From positions 45,370,821-45,434,820 of the forward strand of contig OX344750.2 of assembly GCA_947034885.2 (NCBI GenBank): 64,000 nt of DNA, written 5' to 3'. The translations under genes were made by a program, and so were the position numbers. How positions within the stretch are numbered: position 1 is the first letter of the stretch; each line of letters begins with the position of its first letter. This document shows positions 22,688 to 36,306 of this stretch, piece after piece. The DNA comes from Thuidium tamariscinum. Lineage: Eukaryota > Streptophyta > Bryopsida > Hypnales > Thuidiaceae. A model generated the notes under the pieces. It searched no databases. It saw only the letters and a list, made by a program, of their open reading frames with translations, and was not told where the DNA came from.

Positions 22688-25009
22688 GCTTAAGTACACA
22701 TTAAGTATGTATTAAATATGTATTTAGTATTGAATATATATTCAATACTTAGAATTCAATATACATTTGGTATTAAGTATGTATTGAGTATTCAACATTA
22801 AATTGATCAACAACATTAAGATGGGGTTCAATTTATTTTTTATTTCAAATCAATGGCCAAGAAATTTAGGGTGTGTGTTTGGATGATATCCTAAGCAATT
22901 ATTTTACATGCAATCAAATCTTTCTACAAACAAACGAGGTAAATGTTGGTGCTTTAGCCAAAATTAGATGGTACTTAGCTTCCTTTAACACATTGCTAGA
23001 ACTCAAAAATTAAAGGTTTTGAATTGTGACTTTACATAGATACATTTATACTTTAGAAATGTATTTGTCAAGTTGAACCCTCCTTGAAAGTATTCTTTGA
23101 AAAAGATATACCAAAAAGTTTCAAAAAATCTTACCAAAAATTAAAATCATAGGTACCTTCCTAAACCTTCAAGAGTTCCTCAATGAGACTCTTAGATATT
23201 TAGGTGTTAAAGGTATACACATATGTTATCATCTCTTCTTCAATATCTTTTTTCATTTAAAATTGTATCAAAACAAAAAATCGAAGGAATGATGTTTAGA
23301 AATAATTTGTATAACCAAGATTAAAATGAATAGTTGTCTTTGGGTTTCCTTTCAAGGATTGAGTGTTCTAGAGATAGTAGACATGTCATCATACAACTTA
23401 TCCAAAACAATCCATAATAAATGGCTATAATAGTCAAATAATTGAGGTAATGATTTGTTTGCCACCACTTGTAATGATTGCATTCAAACTTTCATGCAAA
23501 TGACATTGAATTATTGAGTATTCTTGAATAGTAAAGCATTGGCAAAGATAAATTGATGTTAAGAGGCATTAGATCTCAAGGGATACACTCCCTGGGTTTT
23601 TTTATGTCGACATGCAAACTGACAAAGGGTAATTTTAATTGCCTTGGACCTAAATTTTAGACAATTATTTGAAATAAACTAGCATCCATACTATGGGCTT
23701 TTAGACTTTATAAATAATGAAGGATATACAAAAATACTAAATTTTATCAATTTCTTTTTTCTAAAGTAGCCTTGCCAAAATTCCCTTCCAAAAACTTCAA
23801 CTTTCCATAGTATACTTAGTATAGTATAAATTCCATGTGCTTCCTTGTTTCACTGCTTCATTGCTTCATTGCTTCATTGGTACAAGCTTTGCTACTAGTT
23901 TTTGCAATTGGTGTAATTTTGTATTATTGTGAATATAGTTTGCAAATACACCATTTTGGATTATCTACAAAGTATACCGTAATTGTTTGTATGACTTTCT
24001 ACTATATTGTCTTTATAATGAACATAGGGTATAAAAAATTGGCACTTAAAAAAATTTCAACTAAAAGATAGGATATATAAAATAAGCACCATTTTAAAAG
24101 TTAGATAAAATAAGCCCCCCATAAAACCCAAAGAATCACCTACGTAGCCCCTAAATAATAGGGGCTTGTTTGTACATGATCAAATGAACTTTCTGTATAG
24201 TGCACCCCCTGGGCATTAGATGCAATGGTGACTTAAAGAAGATTGTGAAGGCATAGAATGACCTCTCTAGAATGGTCAATGTTGCAACATATATTTTGCA
24301 TTTGGTGAACAAAAACTTAGGGTGTTTGGTAGCTAATAGTAGGTGCAAGCTTGACTCCCCAACTAGGTTGGATGGTGACTCCTATTAGCCAAATAAGGGC
24401 AATTTTAATCAACCACAATTTCAAATTTAATCCACATGCACACTCATGGAGGCCTTCAAGCAATTAGACAAATAATGTAGTTGACCCTTGACACATACAA
24501 CATATTGCAATTGCATTAATGAATGATTGTAATATTTTGCAATGGCATATTGTGAGAATTTTCTACAAGTTGATATACAAATGTCACATTCAATAGCAAG
24601 GATCAAACATCTATTATGTTACTTGAATTGCAAAGGGATCTAAAGGCATTCCATACTAGCTCCAATGTTCTATAGAAGAAAGAAACAATAAAGTAGAAAT
24701 AAGGAGATTGTGAAAGATTTTTGGTCCTATCCAAATGATATTCAATAAGAAGTTCAAGGCTCTAAATGTGATTAGGTGGTTGACTACTCCAAATACCAAA
24801 TATGTGGCCTAGAGGCTAACAAAGACGAGTTTGACTCACAAAAAAAACTTTTATTACTAGAGGACATCTTAAAATTCTAAAACAACCACCTATATCACTT
24901 CAATGATTATTCACAATGTTAAGTTTTTGAGATAGTTGTTTATGAATAGCCTAGCTCTTTATAAGCAGAGATGTATTCAACAACTTAAAGAAGCAAGTCC
25001 ACTCAACTT
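22688..25009. other. AT-rich desert
   Basis: A palindromic AT repeat built on 'attaagtatgtatt' and 'attgaatatatattcaata' occupies about 22690-22800. A frame at 23835-24071 with hydrophobic residues includes the tandem 'cttcattg' copies near 23853-23880 and is probably fortuitous. Nothing else is recognised. Confidence 0.4.
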
Positions 25010-25575
25010 ATTGCAAATCTTCTTCATTTAGTGAATTGACTTGTCCAAGATTTTAGAGAGAATTCTTTTTGAACTCATATTAGAATTCCGGATTTTGTAG
25101 TTTAGATAAAATTCTATTTTATAATACTGACAATGAGAGCAAGTGACTTGACTACTTGATTGAATCACTAATTGCTTTCCCATACAAATTTACCAAAACC
25201 ACCTTTTTGCCATGATCCCAAACTTTTGGTAAGAAAGACCCTTACCAAAAAATTACTCTCCTCTTCTTTTTATTCTACTTTTAGAACTTTATTGTTCAAC
25301 CGATTTGAATTGATCTTTTGTCAACATTGCCATACACCATTTTGAATCTCAAGAGCTTGCGAGTACAAAGGGTGCCTTGCCTTCAATTGCCATTGTGGCA
25401 CAAATACTTTAAAGACACTTTGAAGCAATACAAAGTCTCTTCATAATAGAGGTTGAGAGCACTCTCGGATGACAAAGCCATCACAAAATCACTCTCTAGT
25501 CTAGTCAAGTGCCTACCTCATGTGGATGTGTGTTCCTTATAGAAAAATCCCAAAACCTTACTACATTTCATAATT
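25010..25575 (-). pseudogene. Decayed copy of the 5' part of the mitoferrin-like gene
   Basis: This segment aligns without large gaps to 35360-35895, which holds intron 1, exon 1 and the 5' flank of the intact carrier gene. It includes intron sequence, so it is a DNA-level duplicate and not a retrocopy. The frame from the equivalent ATG runs MALSSES... and hits a stop after about 30 codons following a small indel. Most differences are C-to-T or G-to-A relative to the intact gene, and the copy is markedly more AT-rich. Downstream carrier exons are absent. Confidence 0.85.
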
Positions 25576-25624
25576 GCCTAAGGTACCCATTTCTAGAATT
25601 GATAATTCTTTAAAGCTAAATAAA

Positions 25625-26420
25625 ACATTAAAAATTTATTATTTTCAATGCTTTATACTTTTGAAGAATTCTTTTGGGGTTTTAGTTTTAGCATCAAAAA
25701 TTCAATGGTCAAAATGAATGATTATGAATTTTCTATTCAAGATTTTGTGCAAGGGTGTCTTTTGTAAATCTTAAATTCTTAGTGTTGAAGGCTCTTGGAA
25801 ATGAGCCTCAATTACACTATATCTAAGGGAAAAAATCACATTAGAAATTTGTTGAAAAATATTTCATTGATTGGGTTTCTTTATGTTAAGCTGTCTAATT
25901 TCATATTTTTTGGTACTCAATTTTTTAGATTTGACACATAAAAAGAAGATTAAAAAACTTTAAATCACTTTTGTAGTTTTAACACCCTCATAATCAAATA
26001 TTATAATTTTTCAATCTATAAGTGATATTTGAGTTATTTGTAAAGTCCCCCCCACTTTGGGCATGACTTTTTTTGAAGTTGAGAAGGCAACTATATTTGA
26101 AGTGTCAAACTTTTTTGCAAGATACTTATGTCACATGACTTCAAATGTGGGGACCAAACTTTTTTAGGCACTATTTTGATGAAAAAATAAGTTTCATACC
26201 CACTTTTATTTTGACTTTTTTAACTCAACCAGCTTTTTCACAAAACTCATGGGTTTAAACCCCAATTTAGTGTACTTTACAAATAACTCAATTGTTGTGT
26301 TTTCTTTTCCCATGTGATCCGTACAATGTGTGGTTTGGATTTTCATGATTATATCTCATAAAAAATTGATAAAACTTATCAAAATGTTGACTTTGTGTTC
26401 AATTTAGAGCAAATTCCAAG
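25625..26420. repeat. Partial copy of the 4433-6210 repeat family
   Basis: Stretches around 'ttcaagattttgtg', 'agtgttgaaggctctt', 'gagcctcaattacact', 'aaaaaatcacattag' and 'cacttttgtagttttaacac' follow the same order as in 4600-5230. It lacks the MITE that interrupts the other copy and so serves as an empty-site reference. It ends abruptly at about 26425, where the composition becomes gene-like. Confidence 0.7.
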
Positions 26421-26427
26421 AAACTCA

Positions 26428-27745
26428 GAAAAGCCTTCAGTTGGCATCGTGGACCTGGGCGAGCAGGGTTTCTAGATCGGGGAGCGCCGTCATTGTGGCT
26501 GCTCGGAGGTTTGCTGCTCAATGTCTGTGATCTCCCGTTTTCTTGTTCCGTGGCGACGTGCTTTACGACGTTTGCTTTGGCGTTAGGTTTCATGAGGGCT
26601 TTGTCTCTGGCCGTGCCAATACAATTCAAATACGGAATTTCCAAAACTACCAAAATTTCCAGAACTTTCAATAACCAATTCTTAACATCTTCAATTTTGG
26701 TAAATTATCGGGGTTCTACTTGCTGTTTGTGCAATCGAGGTTGTGTGTAGGCGCATTCGCATTGAGCTGGAGCACGGGGATTTTTGGAGAGTTGCGTTGG
26801 CTTTCTTGATAGATTTGATTTATGGGTAAAGAACTGAGTGTTATGAAAATGAAATAAAAGTAATGTTTAGCTTTTACTTTCCAATTCTAGGGTTTAGGGG
26901 TTGTGAGCCCACAATAAACTGTGTTTTCCTTGAGTACCGGTACTTGAGGATCTTCGTCACACTTGTAGAAAGTGAGCGCATTGTGACTGTTACTCCAGAG
27001 GTAGAGCATATTGTCATTGAAGAGGGCCTGTTTGTAATCGTTGTACCAGTTTTAAGAATCAGGGTTTAAGGTGTAGGGTTTTGCTCCACCCTTTCTATTC
27101 CAACTGCATTCCGACGAATTCTGGGGTTTTCCTTACCTTTGTACATGGTCACAGGTCAAACAATTGGCGATTGAAGTGGTAATGCTGATTTCACGAGAAT
27201 TCTAGGGGTTTTGATAGCTGCTTTCACCTCGAACTTGTTCGACGAAGCGAAAAGTGTAGTAGTTGCGACTCATTGATTAGTGACTGTTGATGTAAGTAAT
27301 TACGACAATAACGCCAATCTCCTTTCCTCTTTGCATACCCCTGTCGTTTCTCCGTGTTGTGAGTATACACTTTTAGGGTACTTATCTAATTTTGTTACGG
27401 TAGCTGCAATCTCGCATTGTTAGATATAGTTTGGGTTCCATTGTGAGATAGCACAATTTACTAGTGTTGCTTTGGTGTTCAAGTACGGGTTGAGGTTTGG
27501 GGCATACATTGCAGAGGGAGAGAACGTGTGTTCCGGCCACTGTTAATTTTTTAATTCTTGTTGAATTGAAGTTTTTAAATTGAAAATTTGAAAATTCCTC
27601 TTTGAAGCCCACACAGTTTGTTTTGTCTAGACAGGTTTTCACATGAAAAGCATGAAATTTATACAAGATCTGGGCTGCCGTGCTTAAGTGGACAACTGGT
27701 TCCTCTTCCCTTCTATAATATTGTAATTTTTAGAGCGGAGCCACG
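26428..27745 (+). promoter_or_regulatory. 5' flank of the HIT zinc-finger gene
   Basis: Composition shifts at about 26425 from desert to GC-moderate sequence. Short frames occur, for example from the ATG near 26592 with a transit-peptide-like Ser/Asn/Arg-rich composition and an in-frame stop at about 26750. None is convincingly a gene. The region probably holds the promoter and 5' UTR of the gene starting at 27746. Confidence 0.3.
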
Positions 27746-29601
27746 ATGGGTAAACAGTGTGAAGTGTGCAAAGATGCGGAGTCCAAATACAAGTGCCCAA
27801 GTTGCTTGACTCCCTAGTAAGCGATCACACTCATCAATTACTTGTGAGCACATTATTGTATGTATCCTGTGTCTTTCACACGATGACAATTTTAGTGTTG
27901 TTGCCAATCGGCGAGTTGTACAGCAAGGTGTCCCTGCATAGTTCATGACGGGATAGAGAATTTCACATTTGGAATAAAGCTGTCTGTTGTCGGAGGTACA
28001 TAATTTCGTATTCAGGTTTCCTTTTTCCTTCATGAGCTGCATACGTTGATATCATTGCGAACGTTTGTGACTAATCGGACTGTGGGGATTTTGTGGATTT
28101 GTTTTGCAGCTGCTCTCTGGCTTGCTATAAGAAGCATAAAGGTAGGAGCCTATATCATTATACTAAAAAGTCCAAGAGGGGAGAAGTACAATGATATTGA
28201 TTTTGAGGTGTTTATGTTGCAATGCGTAGGCAGGGTTTATGGTTTATTCGACGTCTGAAGAATGAAATTGAACAATTCTTTTCTTAAATTGAAGAGGTAG
28301 AGATGTCCTCACCAAGCAGCGTGCAATTTTATGGTGTACTTAGCTTGTATTCTAAGACCTCTTCCCATTAAGTACATGGAGAGTGTAACCTGTGCTTGCA
28401 AATTCCTCCTAATAAAGACGGTGGCTGAATTTAATCTGATTCATTCTTGGGCAGAGGGTTGCACCTACCAACCAATTGCTCAATATTTTAGAATAGGGTT
28501 ATCAACACTTTGTATATATCCTCACTTTGTATTGTGCTTTACAGAAATACCATGTACAAAACCAGATCTGAATGGAAATAAATCCGGTAAGCTTTCCAAT
28601 CCTTTGTGAAGCCTTGTTTCTGATTTTATTGCATTTTATCCTTTTGCGGTGTTGTGATATGCTTCTCTCTAAGGGTCACCCCATTCTTGGTGCGTGACTG
28701 GTCTAAGTGTGATCAATGTGTTTTGTTGCAGAGGTAAGAGTTGATGAGGAACCTGTTGAGGCGGCAGAGGAAAATGAGTCTAATCACCGGTTGAAACGCT
28801 CACAGCTCGAGGCAGTTGGTAGTGTTGCTATCCCTTCAATGCCTCAACTCTACCTTTGATTTTGGGATAGGGAATGTAGTATCTGGAATTGAGTAAACGT
28901 TGATCTCACAGAAGTGAAAGCGATCGCAGTATTGTGGAGGTGTGAGTAGGCAAATTGAAAAAACCAGCATACTTGGATGGAATCTCTAACTTTGTTAAGA
29001 TTGTGCTTCTTGTCTGCAGCTGCATCAGAAGAGGTTCGTCAGATGCTCAGAGATCGAGAGCTACAGGAGCTTATCTCCAAAATAGATTCCTCATCCAATT
29101 CTAAAGCGGTAAGTCTGTAAAATTTGTCACCTTGCTTTTGCTTTTGAAGATTTAACTGACGAGTGCCAAACGTCAGTGATACATTTATATCGAAGTTGAA
29201 ACATGCCTCCGAAGTTTGAAGTTGAAGTCCAGTGGTACTCATGGTGATGGACAATTGCCATTGTATTAGAACTTCATTTAGGTCAACTGTGCTAAATTCC
29301 AGCTTCTCAAGACAAAACTTTTATTTTTTGATGATATTTTTAGTTTGTTTTTATTGTCCAGCAAGAGCCTCAATTTTTCTGATGATATTCAGGAGCTTGA
29401 GAGAGCGATGGAGGGACCTGCTTTCCGAGAGTTTACGGACAAGGTATGGACATCCTATTGCTTTTTTTTGGAATCCCAAGGCAAGATGTGCCATTTTCAA
29501 CTGCTGGTTTGTGGATATACTGACCCTGGCCTGTGTTTTGTTGTGCACAGCTGTTGTCAATTGTAAACCCTGTGGACGATGCACCTGCTGCCCAGTTGTA
29601 A
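27746..29601 (+). CDS. HIT-type zinc-finger protein, ZNHIT3/Hit1-like
   Basis: Small HIT-finger protein. In yeast and animals Hit1/ZNHIT3 stabilises NUFIP/Rsa1 and helps assemble box C/D snoRNPs; the same role is inferred here. Seven in-phase exons: 27746-27816, 28110-28141, 28545-28586, 28732-28818, 29020-29108, 29393-29443 and 29551-29601, giving 140 aa. All eight zinc ligands are seen: C5, C8, C17, C20, C25, C29, H33 and C38 (from MGKQCEVCK to KHKEIPC). The rest is acidic, then helical with EEVRQMLRDRELQELISKID and ELERAMEGPAFREFTDK, as in the C-terminal domain that binds the NUFIP partner. The chain ends AAQL. Exon 2 is only 32 nt but is required to supply C29 and H33. There is no membrane or targeting segment. 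Confidence 0.9.
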
Positions 29602-32600
29602 ATGGATGGTCGGTTGGGGGTGTCGTATGCTTTACGTGAAGATGTTTGAACATCAGAACTGAAATATTAGTGCGTTGTTCGATTTGTGCTCCAAAAGCAT
29701 TGTTTGTGCGTTTTGTGGAGGTTTGGCAAATGGCCCTTTGGAGACATATCTTCTTCGTGATAAACTCCTAGTACAACAATCGCTTGTTTGTGAATTTGCT
29801 GTCAAATTTTGACAATTCAAGCTGTCCTTACGATTGCCCCAGTTCACAGTGTTTGTTCTAGACCCATCAGTAAGAAAGAAAATACGTTGTTTGAGATGTA
29901 AGAGATTCTCGTTGCAGAGGGGAGCAGAACGCCAATGGTCCAATTTACTAGTCCAACTCTAGAGCAAATGTTTGATGATGAACTGATGAACTCGTTGTCG
30001 AATTAGGGTTTCCTTGTTTTCACTCAAATGGGAGGTGCAACTCGGTTGTGCTGATACACTATTATACAGGAGAGAGAAGAAGATACCACATGGCGACTGG
30101 GTCAGCGGATGTGTTTCCTAATTGTATTCGGGTGAAGGAAGGTGGATTTTTCACTTTCCAAACGAAGGCCATGAACTTAGATTTGCGAAACTTGGTGGCC
30201 ACGACCTCAATGGAGACATTTTCAATGAGGAATTCCTCCTTTCGAAGTCTCCCTTCCAATGAAAGTACGTAGTTCAGATCATTCGTCTTGACTTTTTGTG
30301 GGACTTCAAATGAACAGACTCTTGTTGTACGCCAACCATTGCAACTTGGAGTTTCTTTCTCTTCTTTTTCTGCATGTATCCATACAATCTGTTTGAGATT
30401 CCCCTTGTAGTTTTTAGCGTAGTTAGCTGCCTTGTGCTTTGTAGTACCTTTACATAGTTCGTTGATTAGCAGGTCGTTCTATCATGTGTTAAAAATCAAC
30501 CTTTCCACCTTGACCTCATCCTGGATTTGCAGCATTTTCTTGACCCTCTTGCAGATTAGGCCACAAGGGATCTGTAAGTAGTTTCCCTTTCAGTCATCAC
30601 ATAAGAGATTTGTGTGAATTTCTATGTCGCCCTTTCCCTTGCGCATGTAACCTTCTTGTGTTCCTCAATGGATAAATTTTTTGCATAAGCAGTGTACATC
30701 TGTGAAGACGTGGATGCGTAGGTTCACAACAATTTTAAGAGTCAAGTGTTTTGACTCAGTCAATAAGTACTACCTAGCTAAAATTTATAATGAAATTTTA
30801 TTTTAATTTATTTTAATTGAATTTATAATTGAATTTTGTGTACACACAATGTAGATATCAAATTAGGGATAATTCTCCCTTGAGGCCAGTCAAATTATTT
30901 ACACAAAATCATCTTCTACCTTCTAGACAAACAATTTCATATTCAAATTAAGCCCATTCTTCAACACCTATATTGCTTCATTCAATAGACATTCCGAATC
31001 AAAGTAGAAGATAGAATATCAAATGAGAATTGGTACAATTAAATTATGGAGTTTCAAGTATAGAATGTATTATTTTTAACGAGCATTTGGGTTTCATTTT
31101 CACTTCAATTATGTATATCATCTTACTCTATTGTTAGTAAGAATGTTACAAAGAAGGCATACTATCCATTCTTGCCTTGTCCATGGGACATATTCCAAAC
31201 CCCCCGAAACATCATTAGAAAAGTTGTCCCAACAAATGCCAAAGGAATTGCAACTGAAGTGAATCTATCACTTCCTGCTTTCAAGTGAATAGGCTTGCTA
31301 TAGATGCTTTGAAAGTAAGCTTGCTTTCGGAGGACATTTTCATAATTATCTCCCATGATTGTAAAAACACTCTCCAATGATAAGAACCTCTTGAATTTGA
31401 TAAGTCAAGTTACTTTAGTATAAGTTTGTTTCTTGCAATCATACAATTTCAATATTACTTTAAGATTAAGGAAATGCAAACCTTCAACTATAGACATTAT
31501 TTTCTAACTAAGATTTTTTATGAACTTTTAGTATTTGTGATAACAAAAGGATCATTTATGGTAGAATTAGACTTCATATTCATCTATTACTATAATAGTG
31601 GTCATACTTTACCTCCAAAAATTTAGTAAGAAAAAGAGTGCTATCAATTGATTTTGTAATTTGCCAAATATAAGTTGTTCAAGTCACAAGAAATCCACTT
31701 GCGTTTTAATCAAAAAAGTAGTCTGCTTATATGAAACAAATGAAGAAGAAGATTGCCTTGTTGATGCTTTAGTGTATTCTTCAATTATCTTGATTTGTCC
31801 AATTTGAAATATATGTAGGGAGATACTTCAAAATAGTATATTAGAAGAAACATGCAAATCTAATAACGAACCAATAATTTCAATTAAATTTAAAGAAATA
31901 AAGATGAAAATATTCGATTCATACTCTTAGTTACAAAGTGATCAACTAGTTATGCCAAATTTTATCAATTATTTTTCTTGAGTTTAAAAGACAACTTCTA
32001 TAATGACCAAGACAACAAATAGAATGAAAAGGTATCTCATGGAGATTAACTGCCAACATTCTACTCAATTTGAACAAAGTTCTCTTCTTGCTCCTCCCAA
32101 ATTCTCGGCAAGCATGAAATCAAAGTTGGCACCTAACATATGTATATTGTATCTCAAAGCCCAATTGTCTAATTTATTTGGGTTGACATATTTGGGCATA
32201 TATAAGGATAGAGCAATTGGGAAAAAGGTGCTTTGAAGTATACTTAACTTTTTTAGGTTGAATATTTCAAGTAGAAATCTCCACATGTTTATACTAATAT
32301 TGGAATAGGACAATCATTTGGTAGCAATATTGGTATTTTAAAACAATTTTAAAATAAGAATGATGTCAAATGCTCAAACATTGATACCAACATCATGCTA
32401 AAGTACTATTTATTTTTTTTAAAAGGCAAAGAAAGTAGAATGGAAGTTAATTAATTAATAAGACCTTATTATGGTCAATCATTATTTGATTTTTTCAATG
32501 TGCAACAAGCTATTGGACTTACAAAACCAATATACATATTCAATTGGGATTTTGATTCATTATAATATAGATACCAAACTAGTATCAATTATCAAATTCT

Positions 32601-33754
32601 GTAATATCAATACTAAGGTAACAAGTTAAAAAAACACTCAAGCTCTAAAATGGCCTACTTTAAATGTACACTACTTGTATATGCTATTTTTTCATAGCCT
32701 TCAATAATGTACTAAAAGCATACATTTTAGGAGGTGGGCGGTTTTTGAGCCCTATGCCATTTCAACTTCAAAATTTTATAATTAATTCCATAAAGATCCA
32801 AAAAATATGCAACAACTTCGGGTAGATGTCAATTCCACTTGTCTTTCAAGGAAAATTTACTGAAAAATATTTTAGAATGTGTCACCTCCCTAAACTTCAG
32901 TTCCAGCCCTTACATGGTCCATTTATAAACCTGTTACCTTTAGTATAATTTACATAATCTAGAAAGAACCCAGCTCGTAAGTTCAAATATCAATACTGAT
33001 CCAACAGTGAAGGTGCCTTACAAAAAGACTAAAGAATAAATGGTTCTCCAAACAAAGAGCACAAGTTCGCCACTCCCGACTTTGAGCGCCAAAGGTAGGG
33101 CTCAAAGCAACAACCACACCGACGGAACTGCTCAAGATGAGAAGAAAAACATACGAGAGCTCATAGTACACGATGGACTACAAGACAATTCTAGAGGAAG
33201 AAGAATGGAGAAGAATTTGAAAGCAAGTACTCGTTATACTCAACAGGGTAAGGTCTACAGTTGGACTCCTGAACGACTCTAGTAATGCCAGGGAACTCGG
33301 TAGAGAAGCTTCTCCCCAAACAGATGGTTCACAAAGTGTTAAAAAAGAAAGACGCAAACACCATTTGACTGCAACTCCTTACCACAAGCACTTGCCCTCG
33401 AGATATTGAATGCTTCATACATTATTGAGGACTCTTCATACCGATAGAAACCTTCCAAGGCACCACATAAAAAGCAATCTGTAATGATTAAATATAAAAG
33501 AAACACTTGCGCAGTTATCTGGTGAGTAAGTCACATCCAATGACAAGAATTTCACCTCACGAAGAATGCATACCTCATAACAAGAAAACTGTTTTCTCCA
33601 AAGAATAGTTGCTTCTACAAATCCAAGGAGACAATCAAAATTTGGAGGACGCTCAGGTTGCTGAGCGAGCCCACCATTGTACAACACTTCATCCCCGGAT
33701 TTTACAATCTGCTAAGAGACGAACGAAAAACTCAAGTGCGGATGCTAATGTGCA
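29602..33754. other. Intergenic region, GC-moderate then AT-rich
   Basis: 29602 to about 30700 is GC-moderate and includes the 3' UTR of the HIT-finger gene. A 74-codon frame at 30048-30272 overlaps a 65-codon minus-strand frame and neither is recognised. About 30750-32980 is an AT-rich desert with no exon. 33000-33754 is again GC-moderate, lies 3' of the carrier gene on the minus strand, and is likely its 3' UTR or flank; an 80-codon plus-strand frame at 33040-33282 is not supported otherwise. Confidence 0.35.
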
Positions 33755-35827
33755 TCAAACTCGTTGAATTCTAGCATCAACATTGTCAGCAGTAGCTGTA
33801 TTCTCCAAGTATTTCTTAAGTATGATAACCCTTGTGGTCTCAAATGCAAAGAAACCAAGTGCTGAAAAACATGCACTGTAAAATAACCGAGGTCCCATTC
33901 CCTTCGTCAGCCCAAGTACTCCCTCTTCTAGCCATATTTGATTCAAAGTGGAAGCAACGCCTGTATACGTGTACGCAGCAATAGCTTGAGCTCGAGCAGC
34001 TGCTTCTGCTCGTACTCCAGACAGGCCAGAACTGGAGATTGTCCTACGAGCCTGTGTCATCAACCGAGTCTTGACCACATCCAAGGGCGTCGTTATAGAA
34101 GCGGACAATGCTCCAGCTGCTGCACCTGATATCACGCTTTGCCACGGTTCTAGAGCTGCCTTTTCACCATCTCTCAACCAAGCAAGTTTCAAGTACTCCT
34201 GAGGGTTATGACATGCATTGTGTGAGTATCAAAATCGTGACTAGCTGCTCATGCAATGTGTGACCTGAGTCAACATTCATGGATGCTAAAAAAAGGACCA
34301 AGGGTAATGTTTAGAAAAGGACTTACAAAAGTGGAGAAACTGATTATATTCGACGGCAAGTTTCGCAAAAGAGCAGCGGAGTATCCTGCATATAAACCTC
34401 CAATGCCCTCGGACCGAATAGTTTGTAAGAAAACTTCCAGTGCGGTTCCAACCATCCCAGCTTGCATTCGTTGTTTTACAACCTCCTTCGGAACTAGGAT
34501 TGCTGATGAAGTAATGTTTCCAAGAGCTGCTGCTAGGGGAGGAACGAGAGTTTTAGGGCAACTGCTTATTGAGGTGAAGACACCCTTTCCTAGTTCGTAA
34601 GTCCCAAAGTAGACAGACGATGATATTATGGACCCCACGAAAGCCGCCTGAACTCCACTGTAAAGTCCTGCTATTCCTTGCTTGGCAATAACCTGCATTC
34701 AAAACAGTATCTATTTAAGCCAGTGATAAGTCCTTAATCTCTTTAATTCCAAACATTTGAATGATAACGTCAATGGCATTACGCATACAAGAATGTTGCA
34801 TGTTCACCTTCGAAACCACATCCAGAGGACCAGAGTACAATTTCGAGGCACCTCTCGTTTGCAATTTTGTCTTCACGGTATCGATCGGATGCAGGGTTGC
34901 ATTTGTGAAGCCTCCAGCAATGCCACCAGCCAATGCACTGATACCGGCTCTTTCAAGCAATGGTAATTTAACCATCCTTCCGGCACTACTTCCTACCACG
35001 GTCATGCACCTGGGAAAAGACCAATCCAAACTGTCACAGAGAGCCAAGTTACTCAGGATCTTAATGGACACTTACAGGGCATGCCATTGAATCGGTGACG
35101 AGTCTACAAACTAATGCAAAGTCATCGCCAACGTGCACCAATTTTAATTAGTCCTAGAACCTATTCGTAGCGACAGAGTTGAGAAGCGCATATCAATAGC
35201 CTAGTCACCACTCCTTCGCTTCACAAAAAAGAAGATCAAAAACAAAAGGAGGCTTATTTAATACTATAAGGTGATAGTTGTCATTATGGCAACCTCCAAA
35301 AGACATGGCCGATTCAGAAACCTTGATCAGCAGTCGCTTCTAAGAGGAAACGATTTTTCTTCTTCATTTCGTGAATTGACATGTCCAAGATACTGGAGAG
35401 TCCCTCCTTTTCAACTCATATAAACTCCAATTACACACATACTCAGGAAGGATTTTGCAGTTTAGCTCAAATTCCATTTAACAATACTTACGATGAAAGC
35501 AACTGACCTGACCACTTGATTGACTCGCCGATTACTTTCCCGCACGAATTCACCAAAACCGCCTTCTTGCCACGACCCCAAACTTTTGGTAACAGAGATC
35601 CTCGCAAAAACAAACTCTTCTCTTGTTCTTCTTTTACTTTTGGAACACTGTTTTCTCCATCTGAACTGAGCTTTCGTCGGCATCGCTATGCCATTGTGAG
35701 TCTCAATAGCTTGAGAAAACGAAGGGTGCCTCGCCTTCGATTGCCATTGCGACACTGACACTTTGAAGCAACACTTTGGAGTCTCTTCATAATAGAGGCT
35801 GAGACCGCTCTCGGACGACGAAGCCAT
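33755..35827 (-). CDS. Mitochondrial carrier family protein, MITOFERRINLIKE1-type (plastid iron transport)
   Basis: Best match in pattern is plant MITOFERRINLIKE1, a chloroplast-envelope carrier linked to iron. Preferred model, five in-phase exons: 35492-35827, 35076-35110, 34808-35009, 34327-34692 and 33755-34198, giving 460 aa. An alternative joins a donor at 35508 to an acceptor at 35030 and also keeps phase; the preferred one uses stronger GTAAGT sites. The N-terminal 120 residues are Ser/Lys/Arg-rich, as expected for a transit peptide. The three carrier repeats show HPIDTVKTKLQ (164-174), VPKEVVKQRMQ and TPLDVVKTRLM, each with PX[D/E]XX[K/R]. SGVQAAFVGSIISSSVYFGTYE, LYAGYSAALLRNLP and FTKGMGPR-like LTKGMGPRLFYSACFSALGFFAFE also match. 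The third repeat has an Ala/Arg-rich insertion (RAEAAARAQAIAAY). Plastid targeting and iron as substrate are inferred. Confidence 0.88.
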
Positions 35828-36306
35828 CACGAAATCGCTCTCTAGTCAAGCGACTGCCTCACGTTGATGTGCGCTCCCTATGGAGAAATCCCAAAACCTC
35901 ACCACATTTCATGAAAAGGAAAACGAAACAAAGTCAATGGAGGAGAAGAGAGTCACAATCTAACTACGACTCTGTAAAAGTGAATCACAATCTGAAGTTT
36001 TTCTGCAAAAATGAAGCTCACTCTCATCGCCCTACAGTAGAAGAAACCTCCTAAACCGCAGCAGGAGCTCGCACCCCCAAAACCTAATAACAACTGCGCC
36101 ACAATCGATCCATACTAAACAATTGGGGCCATGGAAGCATCAATCTGACCAAAAAACAGCACACGTTTGGAGAATTCAGTGATGAATGCCGATGACTGAC
36201 TAAACCCCTCGCCATTTCGCCGCATTGGAAGAGCCTGGTTTGCAGTACATCTGCCAGGGGAAAGAAGCTGCGGAGGAAGGTACAGCGCTCGCGAGGTTTG
36301 AACTCC

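Noticed and set aside
23835-24071. 78-aa hydrophobic protein
   Set aside because: Its start lies in a tandem 'cttcattg' repeat and the composition is that of random AT-rich DNA.
26592-26750. Short transit-peptide-like ORF upstream of the HIT-finger gene
   Set aside because: It ends in a stop and no downstream exon in phase is evident; at most an upstream ORF.
35030-35508. Alternative intron 1 of the carrier gene (donor 35508, acceptor 35030)
   Set aside because: Phase is kept, but the splice sites are weaker than in the model with the 35-nt exon at 35076-35110. It remains possible.
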